A stretch of 64,000 nucleotides of DNA from contig LFLA01000007.1 of NCBI GenBank assembly GCA_001542995.1, forward strand, positions 62,001 to 126,000, given 5' to 3'. The position numbers and the translations under genes were made by a program. Below, one piece after another: positions 16,612-25,789 of this stretch (position 1 is its first letter; every line of letters starts with the position of its first letter). The notes under the pieces were generated by a model. It saw only the letters and a list, made by a program, of their open reading frames with translations. It had not been told where the DNA came from and searched no databases. Origin of the DNA: Nitrospina sp. LS_NOB. GTDB taxonomy: Bacteria; Nitrospinota; Nitrospinia; Nitrospinales; VA-1.

Positions 16612-18044
16612 GTGGAACACTTGAGCTCTAAAGTAAAGATAACAACCATGTTAATTAGTGGAAATAAGAATTACCAAAAAATTTTGCTACTCGCATTATT
16701 TTTGGGAGCTTTAATTCTAAGGCTCTTTACCATCGGCTCTCCCTTGGCTGGTGATGAGGCAATAACCTTTAATCATTATGCGCATCTTAACTTTTTAGAA
16801 CTTCTTTTAAATTACTACGATTCAAACCAGCACTCTTTTTTTCGATTTTATCAAATATCTGTCTGTTGATATTTGGTGACCATGAAGTGAGTTTTCGCCT
16901 TCCCTCTCTAATAGCAGGGGTTCTGGCTATTCCGTTGGCATACTACACTTGTCGTTCCTTGGGTCTTGCACAAACCACTTCCTTCATATCCTCCTCACTT
17001 CTGACCTTATATGTTCCGCATATTTCCTATTCACAGGAGGGACGTGGCTATGCGCTTTCAGTCTTCTTGGCCCTTAGCCTGGTTTACAGTTCTACACAAA
17101 TATTAAGGCATCAACGTTTGTTTTTCTGAAGCGGAGTGCTGGTGGCAAGTGCAACTTGTATAGTCATAACCCTCCCCAGCAATATTGTTTTTGTAGCAGG
17201 GGCTGCTGGATTTTGCTGGGTTCTAAAAATTTTTAAAAACTCAGAAAACTTAAAGGGGCAAGTGCCGCGTTCATTTTTTTTGACTAGTTATGCACTGTCT
17301 TTTTTTCTGACCGTGGGCTATCTGCTAATTAACTACGCTGACATCAAAGCAAGTGCAGATGCTTATAATAGGGGAGACATCCAGTGGGAACATTTGCAGC
17401 AAATTGCTGGTTTTTTAGTTTCTCCCTGGGGCTTGTGGCTGTATATATTTTTCATTATCGGTTTTTTTTCAGAGATTAAAAAGCAAATTCGTTATGGGTT
17501 TTTAGCTCTCTTTTCAATACCCATTGCATTTACCCTGGCCAGCGGAATAGTGGGCTTTGCCAGAGTCTACATCTATTTTTCCCCTTTTGTTTTCATGCTT
17601 GTTTCGATAGGAATTTTTGCCCTTTATGAAAAATTTAAGGCCCTCAATAAAAATCTTGCGTATGCTTTTTCAGGATTTTCTTTGCTCTGGGTTCTCTCTC
17701 AACCATTTTTAGCATTATCAACCTATTATCCAGAGCGTGTGCAGGGTGAAAATGGTTATATGGTAGACGCAACTCAATTGCGGGAATACTTTGATAACAA
17801 GCCTTTCAATATTCTACCGGTTATCATGAACGCCGCCCCGGGCAGAAGCATATTGAACCACTATCTAGGTGAAAACATCTGGGAAAGAATAAAATTGTTT
17901 GCTGTGGGAAAACAAGTTGAAAATTTTTTATTTATAACTCAAAAAGGAATGCCTCCCAATAAATATAATTTACATCAAGTTTTTGAAGAAGTTAAGGTCC
18001 GCATTCCTGAAAAGACCATAAGGCTTAATAGAAACTTTTGGTAG
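16612..18044 (+). pseudogene. GT39/ArnT-like membrane glycosyltransferase, broken by a frameshift and an in-frame TGA
   Basis: Three adjacent frames add up to one dolichyl-phosphate-mannosyltransferase-like protein. LGALILRLFTIGSPLAGDEA carries the acidic motif of the first extracytoplasmic loop. DHEVSFRLPSLIAGVLAIPL continues it, followed by SYSQEGRGYALSVFLAL and at least six more TM helices with a C-terminal soluble part. The first break is a T-run at 16836-16842 that is one T short of keeping frame (HSFFSILSNICLLIFGDHE would follow). The second is TGA at 17127-17129 in place of a probable Trp (QRLFF-stop-SGVLVASAT). The start could be GTG 16612 or ATG 16648. Such enzymes transfer sugars from polyprenyl carriers to lipid A or proteins. 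Composition is more AT-rich than the neighbours. Confidence 0.75.
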
Positions 18045-18066
18045 TTTTCAGGCTTTTCAATGGAAT

Positions 18067-18570
18067 GTGGAGTTGACCAGAATGGGCCTTGAAAAAACAG
18101 ACCTAGATTACGAAAATTATGTAACCGGCCTTAAAGAGTCGATAGAGACTTATACAATTGAAAACCCAAAGGCCGTAGGGCATACATCTCTTTTCATTAA
18201 CAATCCAGGTTCTCCTTCCACATCTCCCACAATATTTATAGTGTTTCCTCAAGCTTATGACATTGATATGGGAGGTAATGAGGGACTCATATTAAACCTG
18301 TTCCTCAAAGCGTCCCAACATAAAACATTATTTCGAACCATAATGGTCAATAACGATGCTTCAAGAATTCCATCGGCCTATTTGAACCCATATTTAAACC
18401 CTGAGCATAGCTACTTCATAGGAGGCCGGGGAGACGGAGAATGGGAAATTGTTAATCTTTTATCTTCAATTGGCACTGGCAGGAAGATATTGCGGAAAAT
18501 AATTGAAACCGCCGAAAAAAAGACCCTGATCGATGGGGTGCAATCGTATCTTGTAAAACCAATTAATTAA
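18067..18570 (+). CDS. Unknown ORF, possibly detached C-terminus of the preceding gene
   Basis: A 167-aa frame starting GTG at 18067, or ATG 18082, with no recognised motif. It reads as a soluble domain (TSLFINNPGSPS, TIFIVFPQAYDIDMGGNEG, NPEHSYFIGGRGDGEWEIV). The frame is open from 18022, that is 22 bp inside the glycosyltransferase frame, so it could be a shifted continuation of that protein or an independent small gene. Base composition matches the AT-rich glycosyltransferase relic, suggesting shared origin. Confidence 0.4.
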   Translation: MELTRMGLEKTDLDYENYVTGLKESIETYTIENPKAVGHTSLFINNPGSPSTSPTIFIVFPQAYDIDMGGNEGLILNLFLKASQHKTLFRTIMVNNDASRIPSAYLNPYLNPEHSYFIGGRGDGEWEIVNLLSSIGTGRKILRKIIETAEKKTLIDGVQSYLVKPIN

Positions 18571-18584
18571 TAGATCGTGTATTG

Positions 18585-20417
18585 CTAGAGATCTTGAATG
18601 AAACGTTGCGCGTACGAACGAATATTTTTTCCGTTTAGCACATGGAACCGCCTTACTTTCTCAATCGTCTGATTGGAAAATCGTTTCAGGGGAATATGAA
18701 TGATTCTTTTACCGTATCTTCTGGCCAGCCTGCGCCAGGTTATCCGCGGTACACAGGGGGCGACAACGGTGACATGTTTTTCCTTAGAGTGAAAAAAAGC
18801 CGCTTCAAGAAGCTTTTCTTCTAGGGTCTCGGAAAAACGAATGCGGGGGTCCTGCCATATATCCGGGATAGGGCGGGGAGGATAAATCATCATGCATCCT
18901 CCATAAGTGGCTTGGCCAATGCCCGGTCCGATTAAGTCGTCCATGTATTGGGTGGCAAAAAAACATAGGGTGGACTCTTTGTCATGCTCTGCGTACCAAG
19001 TTTGGCACCAATTATACTTGTGCGGCTCAGGCTCTGGATCAAAAAGAAAGACAATGATTTCAACCTGCCCTCGGGAGGGTGGAATTTCTTTCACGTAAAT
19101 ATCTCCCTCATACCAGTGGCGCAGAGTATCCCTGATATCTATGCCATCTTTTACAGAGGAGGTAAATTTTTCGGTCCGGGCCAGATCGTGACTCAATAAA
19201 AACTTGGTTTGTTCCCGCACATGGGTGTTCAGGTTTTCTATTTTTTCATCTTCCGGTGGCCAGGAGCATTGCCCATGAGGATCCCAGCGGTGTTGCCATT
19301 TTTCCTGCGACCTGATGTCTGGCTCGGGTTTTAAATTTAGAGTTCGCCATTCAAAATGGGTTTCCGACAGGCGGTTTTTCACACTGAGCGGTTTGGCATC
19401 TTCTTCATCCGATAAAGCTTGATCGATTCCCAGCGAAAGGGTCTCTGGTAAATTATCGGCAGATTCGAAGGGATATTCCCTAGCCGCTTCCAAAACCGCA
19501 ATAGCAAAGGGGTCTCCACCAAATTGTTTGGCAGCATTCACCAGCGTATAGAGATCGGGTAGGAGTCGAGACTCCATTAAAGTCAGGTTGCGAATATATT
19601 GCAAGAGGATCTGGAAAGTCTGGGAAGTCAGGTTGTGATAACGAATTTTGTGTTTTTTAATAAACAGTTCACGAGCACGCAAAAGAATTTCTTTAACCCC
19701 GTCAACCGGTGCATTATTGTCAGGCCTGAGTTCCAGCCGCTTTTTTTCATACAAATAAGTCACGTAGGGCAATTCGGTGAGCGCAAAGAATAAGGTGTTT
19801 TTGTCCACGCCAGATAATGCCGGCAGACCTTCAGCTTTTTGAGGAGGAATGACCTCCAACCGATCATCATAAGCCTCCTTGATCCAAGGCCAGTCTAAAA
19901 TGGAACATAGGACGGTAATATTAGAATATTCCATCTCCAGTTGATGAAGCTGATAAGCCATCCATCGTGCCCGCCAGAAGTGCTGGCTTTTATCTCTCGG
20001 TCGCTTTTGGGTTAAAAGCAGGGTGCTGACAAACTTTTCGTAGGGCACATTACTCAAGGCAAAACTGTCGGGAAAATCGACACTTCTTTTTTCATAACTT
20101 TCCGTGCTCCAATCAATAAAATGACGCGGTATCCCTTCCTGCATGGCAACGCGCAGTCCCATGATTATGGGCTGGCTGGGATCGATAGGCACATAGTTCA
20201 TTCCGCCATCTTTTTCAACCTGGCAACTCAGGGAAATGCTAGGGAGGATTTCGATGCCTTGTTCAACAGTTTGCTTGAATTCAGGGGGAAGCGCGACCGC
20301 CAGGCAATCGCAAGGAAACGATAAGAGTTGATGGCGTATTTCCCGCGCAAAACTTCCGCTACCATGGATCACAGGCAAAAATTGAATGTGATCACTAAGT
20401 TTGAGGGCCTGACTCAT
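18585..20417 (-). CDS. 610-aa unknown partner of the AAA+ ATPase
   Basis: A large soluble protein without signal peptide or TM helix. The N-terminus (HIQFLPVIHGSGSFAREIRH, PCDCLAVALPPEF) faintly recalls the opening of large proteins that accompany MoxR ATPases. I see no VWA MIDAS motif (DxSxS), which is the usual MoxR partner domain. The C-terminal half has GPGIGQATYGGCMMIYPPRP and HVTVVAPCVPRITWRRLARR. It starts 12 bp after the AAA+ gene, so they form an operon. Function unknown; a chaperone client or effector role is inferred from pairing only. Confidence 0.6.
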   Translation of the reverse strand: MSQALKLSDHIQFLPVIHGSGSFAREIRHQLLSFPCDCLAVALPPEFKQTVEQGIEILPSISLSCQVEKDGGMNYVPIDPSQPIIMGLRVAMQEGIPRHFIDWSTESYEKRSVDFPDSFALSNVPYEKFVSTLLLTQKRPRDKSQHFWRARWMAYQLHQLEMEYSNITVLCSILDWPWIKEAYDDRLEVIPPQKAEGLPALSGVDKNTLFFALTELPYVTYLYEKKRLELRPDNNAPVDGVKEILLRARELFIKKHKIRYHNLTSQTFQILLQYIRNLTLMESRLLPDLYTLVNAAKQFGGDPFAIAVLEAAREYPFESADNLPETLSLGIDQALSDEEDAKPLSVKNRLSETHFEWRTLNLKPEPDIRSQEKWQHRWDPHGQCSWPPEDEKIENLNTHVREQTKFLLSHDLARTEKFTSSVKDGIDIRDTLRHWYEGDIYVKEIPPSRGQVEIIVFLFDPEPEPHKYNWCQTWYAEHDKESTLCFFATQYMDDLIGPGIGQATYGGCMMIYPPRPIPDIWQDPRIRFSETLEEKLLEAAFFHSKEKHVTVVAPCVPRITWRRLARRYGKRIIHIPLKRFSNQTIEKVRRFHVLNGKNIRSYAQRFIQDL

Positions 20418-20429
20418 GGCTTTAAATCT

Positions 20430-21368
20430 TTATTTGTCACTGTCGGGATGTAAGGGGCTGTCATCATTGAAAAAGAAATCTCCCAGTCCCATAGGTAGCC
20501 TTTCTTCTCCCAGAGCCCTACGGTTTCGGGCGGCCAGAGTATCCAGGTCGAGCGCTTCTTCGCCGAGAACTTTGCTGATGGCCTCTTGCCAGATTGTGTC
20601 TTTAGCCAGGGGACTGTCTTTTTCCTGACTGATTCGCTTCAGCGCATATTGAAGGATATGAATCCCGTCACGGGGAGAAAAGTCCAGATCAAGTTGATGC
20701 GATTTTTGCAGGAAATCCACAGTCATTTTTAAAAGTTCTTCCTCTGAAAAAGGAAGATGATATCGCAGTATGGCTAGTTCATCCTGATAACTGGGCATCG
20801 TCATCTGCAAGGCGGGTTGCAAACGCGACAGGATGTAATCAGGTATCTCGAAGGTGGACTCATCGTTATTCATGGTCACGCAGGCGCGAAACTCACTATG
20901 GGCATGAATCTGGATTCCCGCAATAATAGATTCTACGTAACGGCGGTGATCGAGAAGGGGAGCCAGCGAGGCCCAGCTTTTCTCATTCATGCGGTTACCT
21001 TCATCAAGAACACAAATGCCTCCCTCAATCATGGCGCATACCAGCGGAGATGCGTGGTAAGAAATTTTGCCTTGCTCTGAGAGTACCGGTGTGATCAAAA
21101 GATCCTCAGGACGGGTGTCGCTGGTACACTGGAATATATACAGAGGCTGGTTTCTTCGATTCGCCGCTACCATTGCCAGGGTGGTTTTTCCGGTTCCTGG
21201 CATTCCTGTAATTCTTGGTGATAAAGGAAAGTCCTTTTCAGAAATCACCATCCAGCAGGCCTGAATTTGTTTGAGGACTTCTTCCTGCCCAATCCACTCG
21301 CAACGGGTGGCATCGGGTTTACTTAAATGCAGGGTGACTCCATCCACTTCTATCGATTTTTTTGTCAT
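20430..21368 (-). CDS. MoxR-like AAA+ ATPase
   Basis: About 312 residues. Walker A is [10 protein letters not shown], Walker B is [12 protein letters not shown], and the arginine/sensor region is [24 protein letters not shown], all typical of MoxR/RavA-type AAA+ proteins. These normally remodel or activate a partner protein. An in-frame TTG lies 9 bp upstream; the ATG at 21368 ([10 protein letters not shown]) is preferred. It is the first gene of a two-gene operon with the unknown 610-aa protein. Confidence 0.8.
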   Translation of the reverse strand: MTKKSIEVDGVTLHLSKPDATRCEWIGQEEVLKQIQACWMVISEKDFPLSPRITGMPGTGKTTLAMVAANRRNQPLYIFQCTSDTRPEDLLITPVLSEQGKISYHASPLVCAMIEGGICVLDEGNRMNEKSWASLAPLLDHRRYVESIIAGIQIHAHSEFRACVTMNNDESTFEIPDYILSRLQPALQMTMPSYQDELAILRYHLPFSEEELLKMTVDFLQKSHQLDLDFSPRDGIHILQYALKRISQEKDSPLAKDTIWQEAISKVLGEEALDLDTLAARNRRALGEERLPMGLGDFFFNDDSPLHPDSDK

Positions 21369-21525
21369 CGTATTCAATTATGATTGCGGGTTTAAATTTT
21401 AACAGGATACTTAGACTTCAGGGTAACTGTCAAGCTGGACTCCAAGAGTTGGCTGCTCTCCCGCTTTCATGGCCCTTGTTGTGGTGATATAATAGCGTAC
21501 AACATTATTTATAGGAGGGGATGGC

Positions 21526-21684
21526 GTGGATGACCTGTTTTTAGGATTGGCGGCTTTGTTTTCTGTGGGGATGATGGTTCTAATGATTAAATACGCGAAA
21601 TTCATCCACAATCAACCAAAAATAGAAGAGAAACGCCGGCAGGATGCAAATGAAGAAAAATCTCCGCCCGGCGATAACTCATAA
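21526..21684 (+). CDS. 52-aa single-TM protein
   Basis: A short frame with a strong Shine-Dalgarno (AGGAGGGG) ahead of GTG at 21526. It encodes DDLFLGLAALFSVGMMVLMI as one hydrophobic helix followed by a charged, probably cytoplasmic tail (KIEEKRRQDANEEKSPPGD). The stop lies 1 bp before the ATG of the dioxygenase-like gene, so the two are probably cotranscribed. Function unknown. Confidence 0.5.
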   Translation: MDDLFLGLAALFSVGMMVLMIKYAKFIHNQPKIEEKRRQDANEEKSPPGDNS

Positions 21685-21685
21685 A

Positions 21686-22288
21686 ATGGAATCCGATAAA
21701 CAAATCGATGCCTTTTTCGCTGAATACATCAGTCGGTTTTTATCTGAAAACAAGGCTGCGCGTTGCATGGCAAATGATCTCTCGAATTGTGGTGTCGGCC
21801 TGATGCCTCTGGTCGATCACTGCACTCTACGAACTCTCAATGTGGACGCACGTGCTGAAGACCTTTTTCCTCTTGGTTTTTCCGAAGACAAAACCCTGGG
21901 CGTTCTGGAATTCGATAGCTGGTGGGCAAAGGTTTACAGAAAGCCAGGGTACCCAAGCTTATTTGTCGATCAGGCTTTTGATGGCAAGCGGGGTGAGCCC
22001 AGCCTGATCCCTGATTGGGTTCATGCACATGGTGATCAATCTTTTCATCATATTGCCATTTTGGTTGAGAAGATTGAGCACGCCATCGACAAAATGAAGA
22101 CCCATGGAATAGAGTTTGCCGGCAGGATTGTGGGTGCCCCGGATACAGATCTGCGGCAGATTTTTTCCCAGCCGGAAATTAAAAATAGCAAGGCCTTCAC
22201 CGTTCTGGAACTGATAGAGCGGCATAACGGCTATCAGGGATTTTTACCTCCTCAGGCCGATGGCTTGATGGAATCTTCCCGGCTCTAA
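21686..22288 (+). CDS. VOC-fold dioxygenase-like protein (2-oxoadipate dioxygenase/decarboxylase-like)
   Basis: About 200 residues with one vicinal-oxygen-chelate style metal site: MPLVDHCTLRTLN (His), SFHHIAILVEKIE (His) and FTVLELIERHNGYQGFLPP (Glu), the His-His-Glu pattern of Fe(II) dioxygenases such as HPPD and the HglS/DUF1338 group. The neighbouring gene encodes an FAD-linked D-2-hydroxyacid dehydrogenase, the next step after HglS in D-2-hydroxyglutarate-forming lysine degradation. The start may be upstream at 21650, which has AGGA 5 nt before the ATG and overlaps the small membrane ORF. Confidence 0.6.
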   Translation: MESDKQIDAFFAEYISRFLSENKAARCMANDLSNCGVGLMPLVDHCTLRTLNVDARAEDLFPLGFSEDKTLGVLEFDSWWAKVYRKPGYPSLFVDQAFDGKRGEPSLIPDWVHAHGDQSFHHIAILVEKIEHAIDKMKTHGIEFAGRIVGAPDTDLRQIFSQPEIKNSKAFTVLELIERHNGYQGFLPPQADGLMESSRL

Positions 22289-22296
22289 AAATATCA

Positions 22297-23715
22297 ATGA
22301 TCAGAAAAACAGAACCTGCATTCATAGCTCCTTATCTAAGGGATGCTTCAAATTTTTCCGGGGGAAGTGCTGAAGAGATTGTCATTCCGGAAACTTCTGA
22401 TGAACTGGCCATTTTTCTGCAAAATGAAATCCGTCCAGTGACTATTGCCGGGGCAGGAACGGGACTGACCGCCTCTCGTATTCCATCCGGAGGAATCATA
22501 ATTTCTTTGGAGCTGTTGAACAAAATTGGGGAAGTGAACGAGGGCAGAATACAGGTCGGCCCAGCGGTAACATTAAATGAGTTGCAAAGTTTTCTGATTC
22601 CTAGTGGCTGGTTTTATCCGCCCAATCCCACCGAGACATGGGCATCTCTGGGGGGCACCCTGGCAACTAATGCTTCCGGATCGCGGAGCTATAAATATGG
22701 CGTCACCCGTGATTTTGTTGAAGAGGTTGAGCTGGTTTTGCTGGATGGCAGGAAAACTGTCCTCAAACGAGGGTTGAAAATTACCGAGCCGCTCAAGTTT
22801 GAGGATGGCAGTCAAATATTGTTCCCGGATATTTCCTACCAAAGCCCTGAATGCAAAAATGCTGCAGGATATTTTGTGCGCCCGGGCATGGACTGGCTGG
22901 ATTTATTTATTGGGTCAGACGGTACGCTTGGCATCTTCACGAAAATTGTCCTACGCTTATTACCTTGTCCGGCAGATTTTGTGAGCGGAATTTTGTTTTT
23001 TACAGAAGAACGTTCCTGCTGGAAATTGATTCCCAAAATAAAATCTTTTAAAGGACAAAAGATCGATCCCTGCTCCTTGGAATATTTTGATCATAACGCT
23101 CTGGATAGATTGAAAAGCAAACATAACAATATCCCCAGTCATTCAAGGGCAGCATTATTTTTTGAGCAGGATGTTCTTGAATTGAAGAATTATGATTTGG
23201 TAATGGAAAACTGGTATGAATTTTTGAGCGCAGAAAATATCATGCTTGATGATTCCTGGTTTGCTCAAGGGACAAAGGATATTAAGAAGTTCCACGACTT
23301 CAGACATGATGTCCCGATCATCATAAATGAAGAAAATAGCCGAGCTGGCAGGGTTAAGCTAGGTACGGATATGGCTGTTCCTGATAAATTTTTTATGCCA
23401 ATGATGGAGTTCTACCAGGAAACCCTGAAAATTTATGGCTTGGATTACGTCATGTTCGGTCATTTGGGGGATAACCATTTACATATAAATCTTCTGCCGG
23501 AAGAATCTCAAAACGATAAGGCAAAACAGGTTTATGACCAAATGGTAGATCAGATATTAGAATGGAGGGGGACGATTTCTGCGGAACATGGTATTGGTAA
23601 GCTGAAAAAAAAATATTTTGAAAAAATGATCGGGGCAGATGGTTTGAATGATCTAAGAAAAATTAAAGCTTGCCTGGACCCAGATAACCGGCTGGGGACC
23701 GGAAATATCCTGTAA
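22297..23715 (+). CDS. FAD-binding D-2-hydroxyacid dehydrogenase (GlcD/D-lactate or D-2-hydroxyglutarate dehydrogenase type)
   Basis: The 472-aa protein has the PCMH/VAO FAD domain: IRPVTIAGAGTGLTASRIPS, YPPNPTETWASLGGTLATNASGSRSYKYG and FIGSDGTLGIFTKI. The C-terminal cap carries FGHLGDNHLHINLLPE (metal-binding His pair) and AEHGIGKLKKKY. These features define the GlcD-type D-2-hydroxyacid dehydrogenases, which pass electrons to a quinone or cytochrome. It follows the VOC-like gene after 8 bp. The combination could turn 2-oxoadipate into 2-oxoglutarate via D-2-hydroxyglutarate, but D-lactate or glycolate cannot be excluded. Confidence 0.85.
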   Translation: MIRKTEPAFIAPYLRDASNFSGGSAEEIVIPETSDELAIFLQNEIRPVTIAGAGTGLTASRIPSGGIIISLELLNKIGEVNEGRIQVGPAVTLNELQSFLIPSGWFYPPNPTETWASLGGTLATNASGSRSYKYGVTRDFVEEVELVLLDGRKTVLKRGLKITEPLKFEDGSQILFPDISYQSPECKNAAGYFVRPGMDWLDLFIGSDGTLGIFTKIVLRLLPCPADFVSGILFFTEERSCWKLIPKIKSFKGQKIDPCSLEYFDHNALDRLKSKHNNIPSHSRAALFFEQDVLELKNYDLVMENWYEFLSAENIMLDDSWFAQGTKDIKKFHDFRHDVPIIINEENSRAGRVKLGTDMAVPDKFFMPMMEFYQETLKIYGLDYVMFGHLGDNHLHINLLPEESQNDKAKQVYDQMVDQILEWRGTISAEHGIGKLKKKYFEKMIGADGLNDLRKIKACLDPDNRLGTGNIL

Positions 23716-23832
23716 AATCCGTTTTTGTGTCTCTTGCTATTGACAGGGTGATGGAGTAAGGGGTAAAATTTTTCGGATTAATGTGGGTTTGGTAAGGCAA
23801 ATCAAGTTTTCCAGCTTTCGAGGTTTGGAAAC

Positions 23833-24375
23833 ATGCTCGATTCGTTCAAAAGCCTGGTTTTGAATTATTCCTATGAACCGCTCCAGTTCTGTAGTGCCCG
23901 TCATGCCATAACTATGGTTTTTGGTGGCAGGGCCGAAGAATTAGATAGCGCCGGTTATACTGTGCGCACTCCATCCACCAGTTTCGAGCTTCCAACTGTG
24001 ATACGTGTTTTAAAAATGGTTCGGCGCAATCGCAAAAAGGGTTTGGCATTTAGCAAAAAGAATATTCTAAGAAGAGACAATTACACCTGCCAATATTGTG
24101 GAGCGTCTAGCCATCCTCTTACGGTGGACCATGTGGTTCCAAAGTCCCGAGGGGGAAAAACCAACTGGACAAATATAGTTGTTGCCTGCAAAACCTGTAA
24201 TCTTAAAAAAGGTGACCGAACCCCTTTGGAAGTGGACATGCGATTACGCCACCTCCCCAGAAAGCCGGATTACCAGTTTATTCCTTTTGTGATTCCATCC
24301 GGGCCGGATTCTCATATTGAAATCTGGCAAAAATACCTGCCTCAAAAATTTTCTATCAAATCTGTGGCCTTTTAA
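23833..24375 (+). CDS. HNH endonuclease family protein
   Basis: The 180-aa protein carries an HNH domain with two CxxC zinc pairs: YTCQYCGASSHPLTVDHVVPKSRGG, then NWTNIVVACKTCNLKKGDRTP. The H of VDH, N of the TNIV segment and the C-terminal Asn supply the beta-beta-alpha metal core. The N-terminus (VLNYSYEPLQFCSARHAITM) is typical of a widespread chromosomal HNH family often found near housekeeping genes. Nuclease activity is expected; the physiological target is unknown. Confidence 0.85.
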   Translation: MLDSFKSLVLNYSYEPLQFCSARHAITMVFGGRAEELDSAGYTVRTPSTSFELPTVIRVLKMVRRNRKKGLAFSKKNILRRDNYTCQYCGASSHPLTVDHVVPKSRGGKTNWTNIVVACKTCNLKKGDRTPLEVDMRLRHLPRKPDYQFIPFVIPSGPDSHIEIWQKYLPQKFSIKSVAF

Positions 24376-24454
24376 CCCGCGCACTATGCGGGTATACTAT
24401 TGATGGTCGTTAGTATTTGACCACACCAAACCTTTCCAGTGAGTTGAAAAGCAG

Positions 24455-25771
24455 ATGGAAGCCAAGTCCCTTATTCAGATTATTTCTGAAGATGAGTTTT
24501 TACAGATTGTTCAGGAGCCCTCCCAACTATTTTTCAAGGTCAGTGCTTTGTTTTGTGAAAAGACAGAAAGTGGAAAAGAAATTTCCCGAAAGTTCTATTC
24601 CAGTCTGATCCAGGAAACGGAGTATCTTGAAAGCGTTCTTGATGAGCATGGTGCCCGAGAAAATAAAACATGGTCCTTTTTTTCGGAATATGTCGCCTGC
24701 ATACGCAATCTTACTATCGCCGCATTTTATATAAAGCATATTTTGGACCGGTATCCTTACTATAACCTCGGGGAATCAGAAGAGAATCTTCGTGCCTTCA
24801 ATGAAGCTGCAAATAAGGCTCTGGATTTTCTGAACACTTCCATTCAGGGTTTGAGGGCCGAGGTTGTCAAAACAGGACAGTTAAACGGTTTAAAAATTCC
24901 CGAAGACTTGTTTTCAATGAACGAATTTTCTGATATAGAAAGCAATAAGCGCCTGCCACGAACTATTCTTGAAGACGAAGTGAAGGAGGAACAGGAAAGA
25001 ATATTAGACCTCTGCCAGAAATACCGGAAAGTCGCGAAGATGATCAATGAGATAGGGTTCGAAAAAAGTGACAAACTTGAGACGTTTCGCCACGTTATTC
25101 CCTCAAAACTGAATGAAAAGGTAGTACGTATGTTTAAGGAACTGGTCCATAGTGTTCAGTCCGAATACGATACCTATGTCAAGAATACTCGGATGGAACA
25201 ATCCCAAACGGATTTAAAAAATTTAAGAGGGTATATTTCGATGCCCCTCCATCTTCTGGAGGTGGTTCTTTGGCTTTGTCATTTTTATGAACGCCATGAA
25301 GATGATATTCGTCATGGAGAGTGTAAGCAGAAAATTTCAAGGATAGTGAATAAAGAGGCCCTGCTGGGACAAATTTTTAACTTTGGTTTCCATTACAGCA
25401 AATATTATCTCCAGGAAGGCGACAAGCTGGTAAAAGAGATTTTGAAGGGATTTGTGGAAATCGTGAGAGCCGAAGTTCCCATCCCACAACCTTTGGGTTT
25501 TCATGCCAGACCTTCAACTTATATTTCCTTAATTGCCCGCCATCATGAGGGGGAATTGCACATGCTTATTGATGAACAAAAATTTAACGCAAAGTCCGTT
25601 ATGAGTCTTTTGCAGGCAGGAGGTCTTCTGGCTGACAAAGGTTATAAAAAAGTAATTCTGGAAGGTTCTCGGCAGGCCATTAATGATGCCAAACTTTTAG
25701 CCCAGAATAATTATTGCGAAGAAGGTGAATTCCCTCGTCAATTAAGCTATCTGCGTCCCGACCAAACTTGA
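24455..25771 (+). CDS. HPr-family domain fused to a large unknown N-terminal domain
   Basis: The 438-aa protein ends in an HPr-like domain: PQPLGFHARPSTYISLIARH holds the phosphorylatable histidine (FHARPS motif), then FNAKSVMSLLQAGG and KKVILEGSRQA. The first 340 or so residues are helical, with no signature I recognise (long charged helices such as DEVKEEQERILDLCQKYRKV). HPr normally accepts phosphate from PtsI; no ptsI or EIIA is in the window. The protein may be a PTS-linked regulator rather than a transporter part. It precedes the Nudix gene by 18 bp. Confidence 0.75.
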   Translation: MEAKSLIQIISEDEFLQIVQEPSQLFFKVSALFCEKTESGKEISRKFYSSLIQETEYLESVLDEHGARENKTWSFFSEYVACIRNLTIAAFYIKHILDRYPYYNLGESEENLRAFNEAANKALDFLNTSIQGLRAEVVKTGQLNGLKIPEDLFSMNEFSDIESNKRLPRTILEDEVKEEQERILDLCQKYRKVAKMINEIGFEKSDKLETFRHVIPSKLNEKVVRMFKELVHSVQSEYDTYVKNTRMEQSQTDLKNLRGYISMPLHLLEVVLWLCHFYERHEDDIRHGECKQKISRIVNKEALLGQIFNFGFHYSKYYLQEGDKLVKEILKGFVEIVRAEVPIPQPLGFHARPSTYISLIARHHEGELHMLIDEQKFNAKSVMSLLQAGGLLADKGYKKVILEGSRQAINDAKLLAQNNYCEEGEFPRQLSYLRPDQT

Positions 25772-25789
25772 TATTGAGTTTAATTTGCC

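Noticed and set aside
17127-17129. Selenocysteine or TGA recoding in the glycosyltransferase
   Set aside because: There is no SECIS-like hairpin obvious after the codon, the family does not use selenocysteine, and an upstream frameshift in the same gene points to decay.
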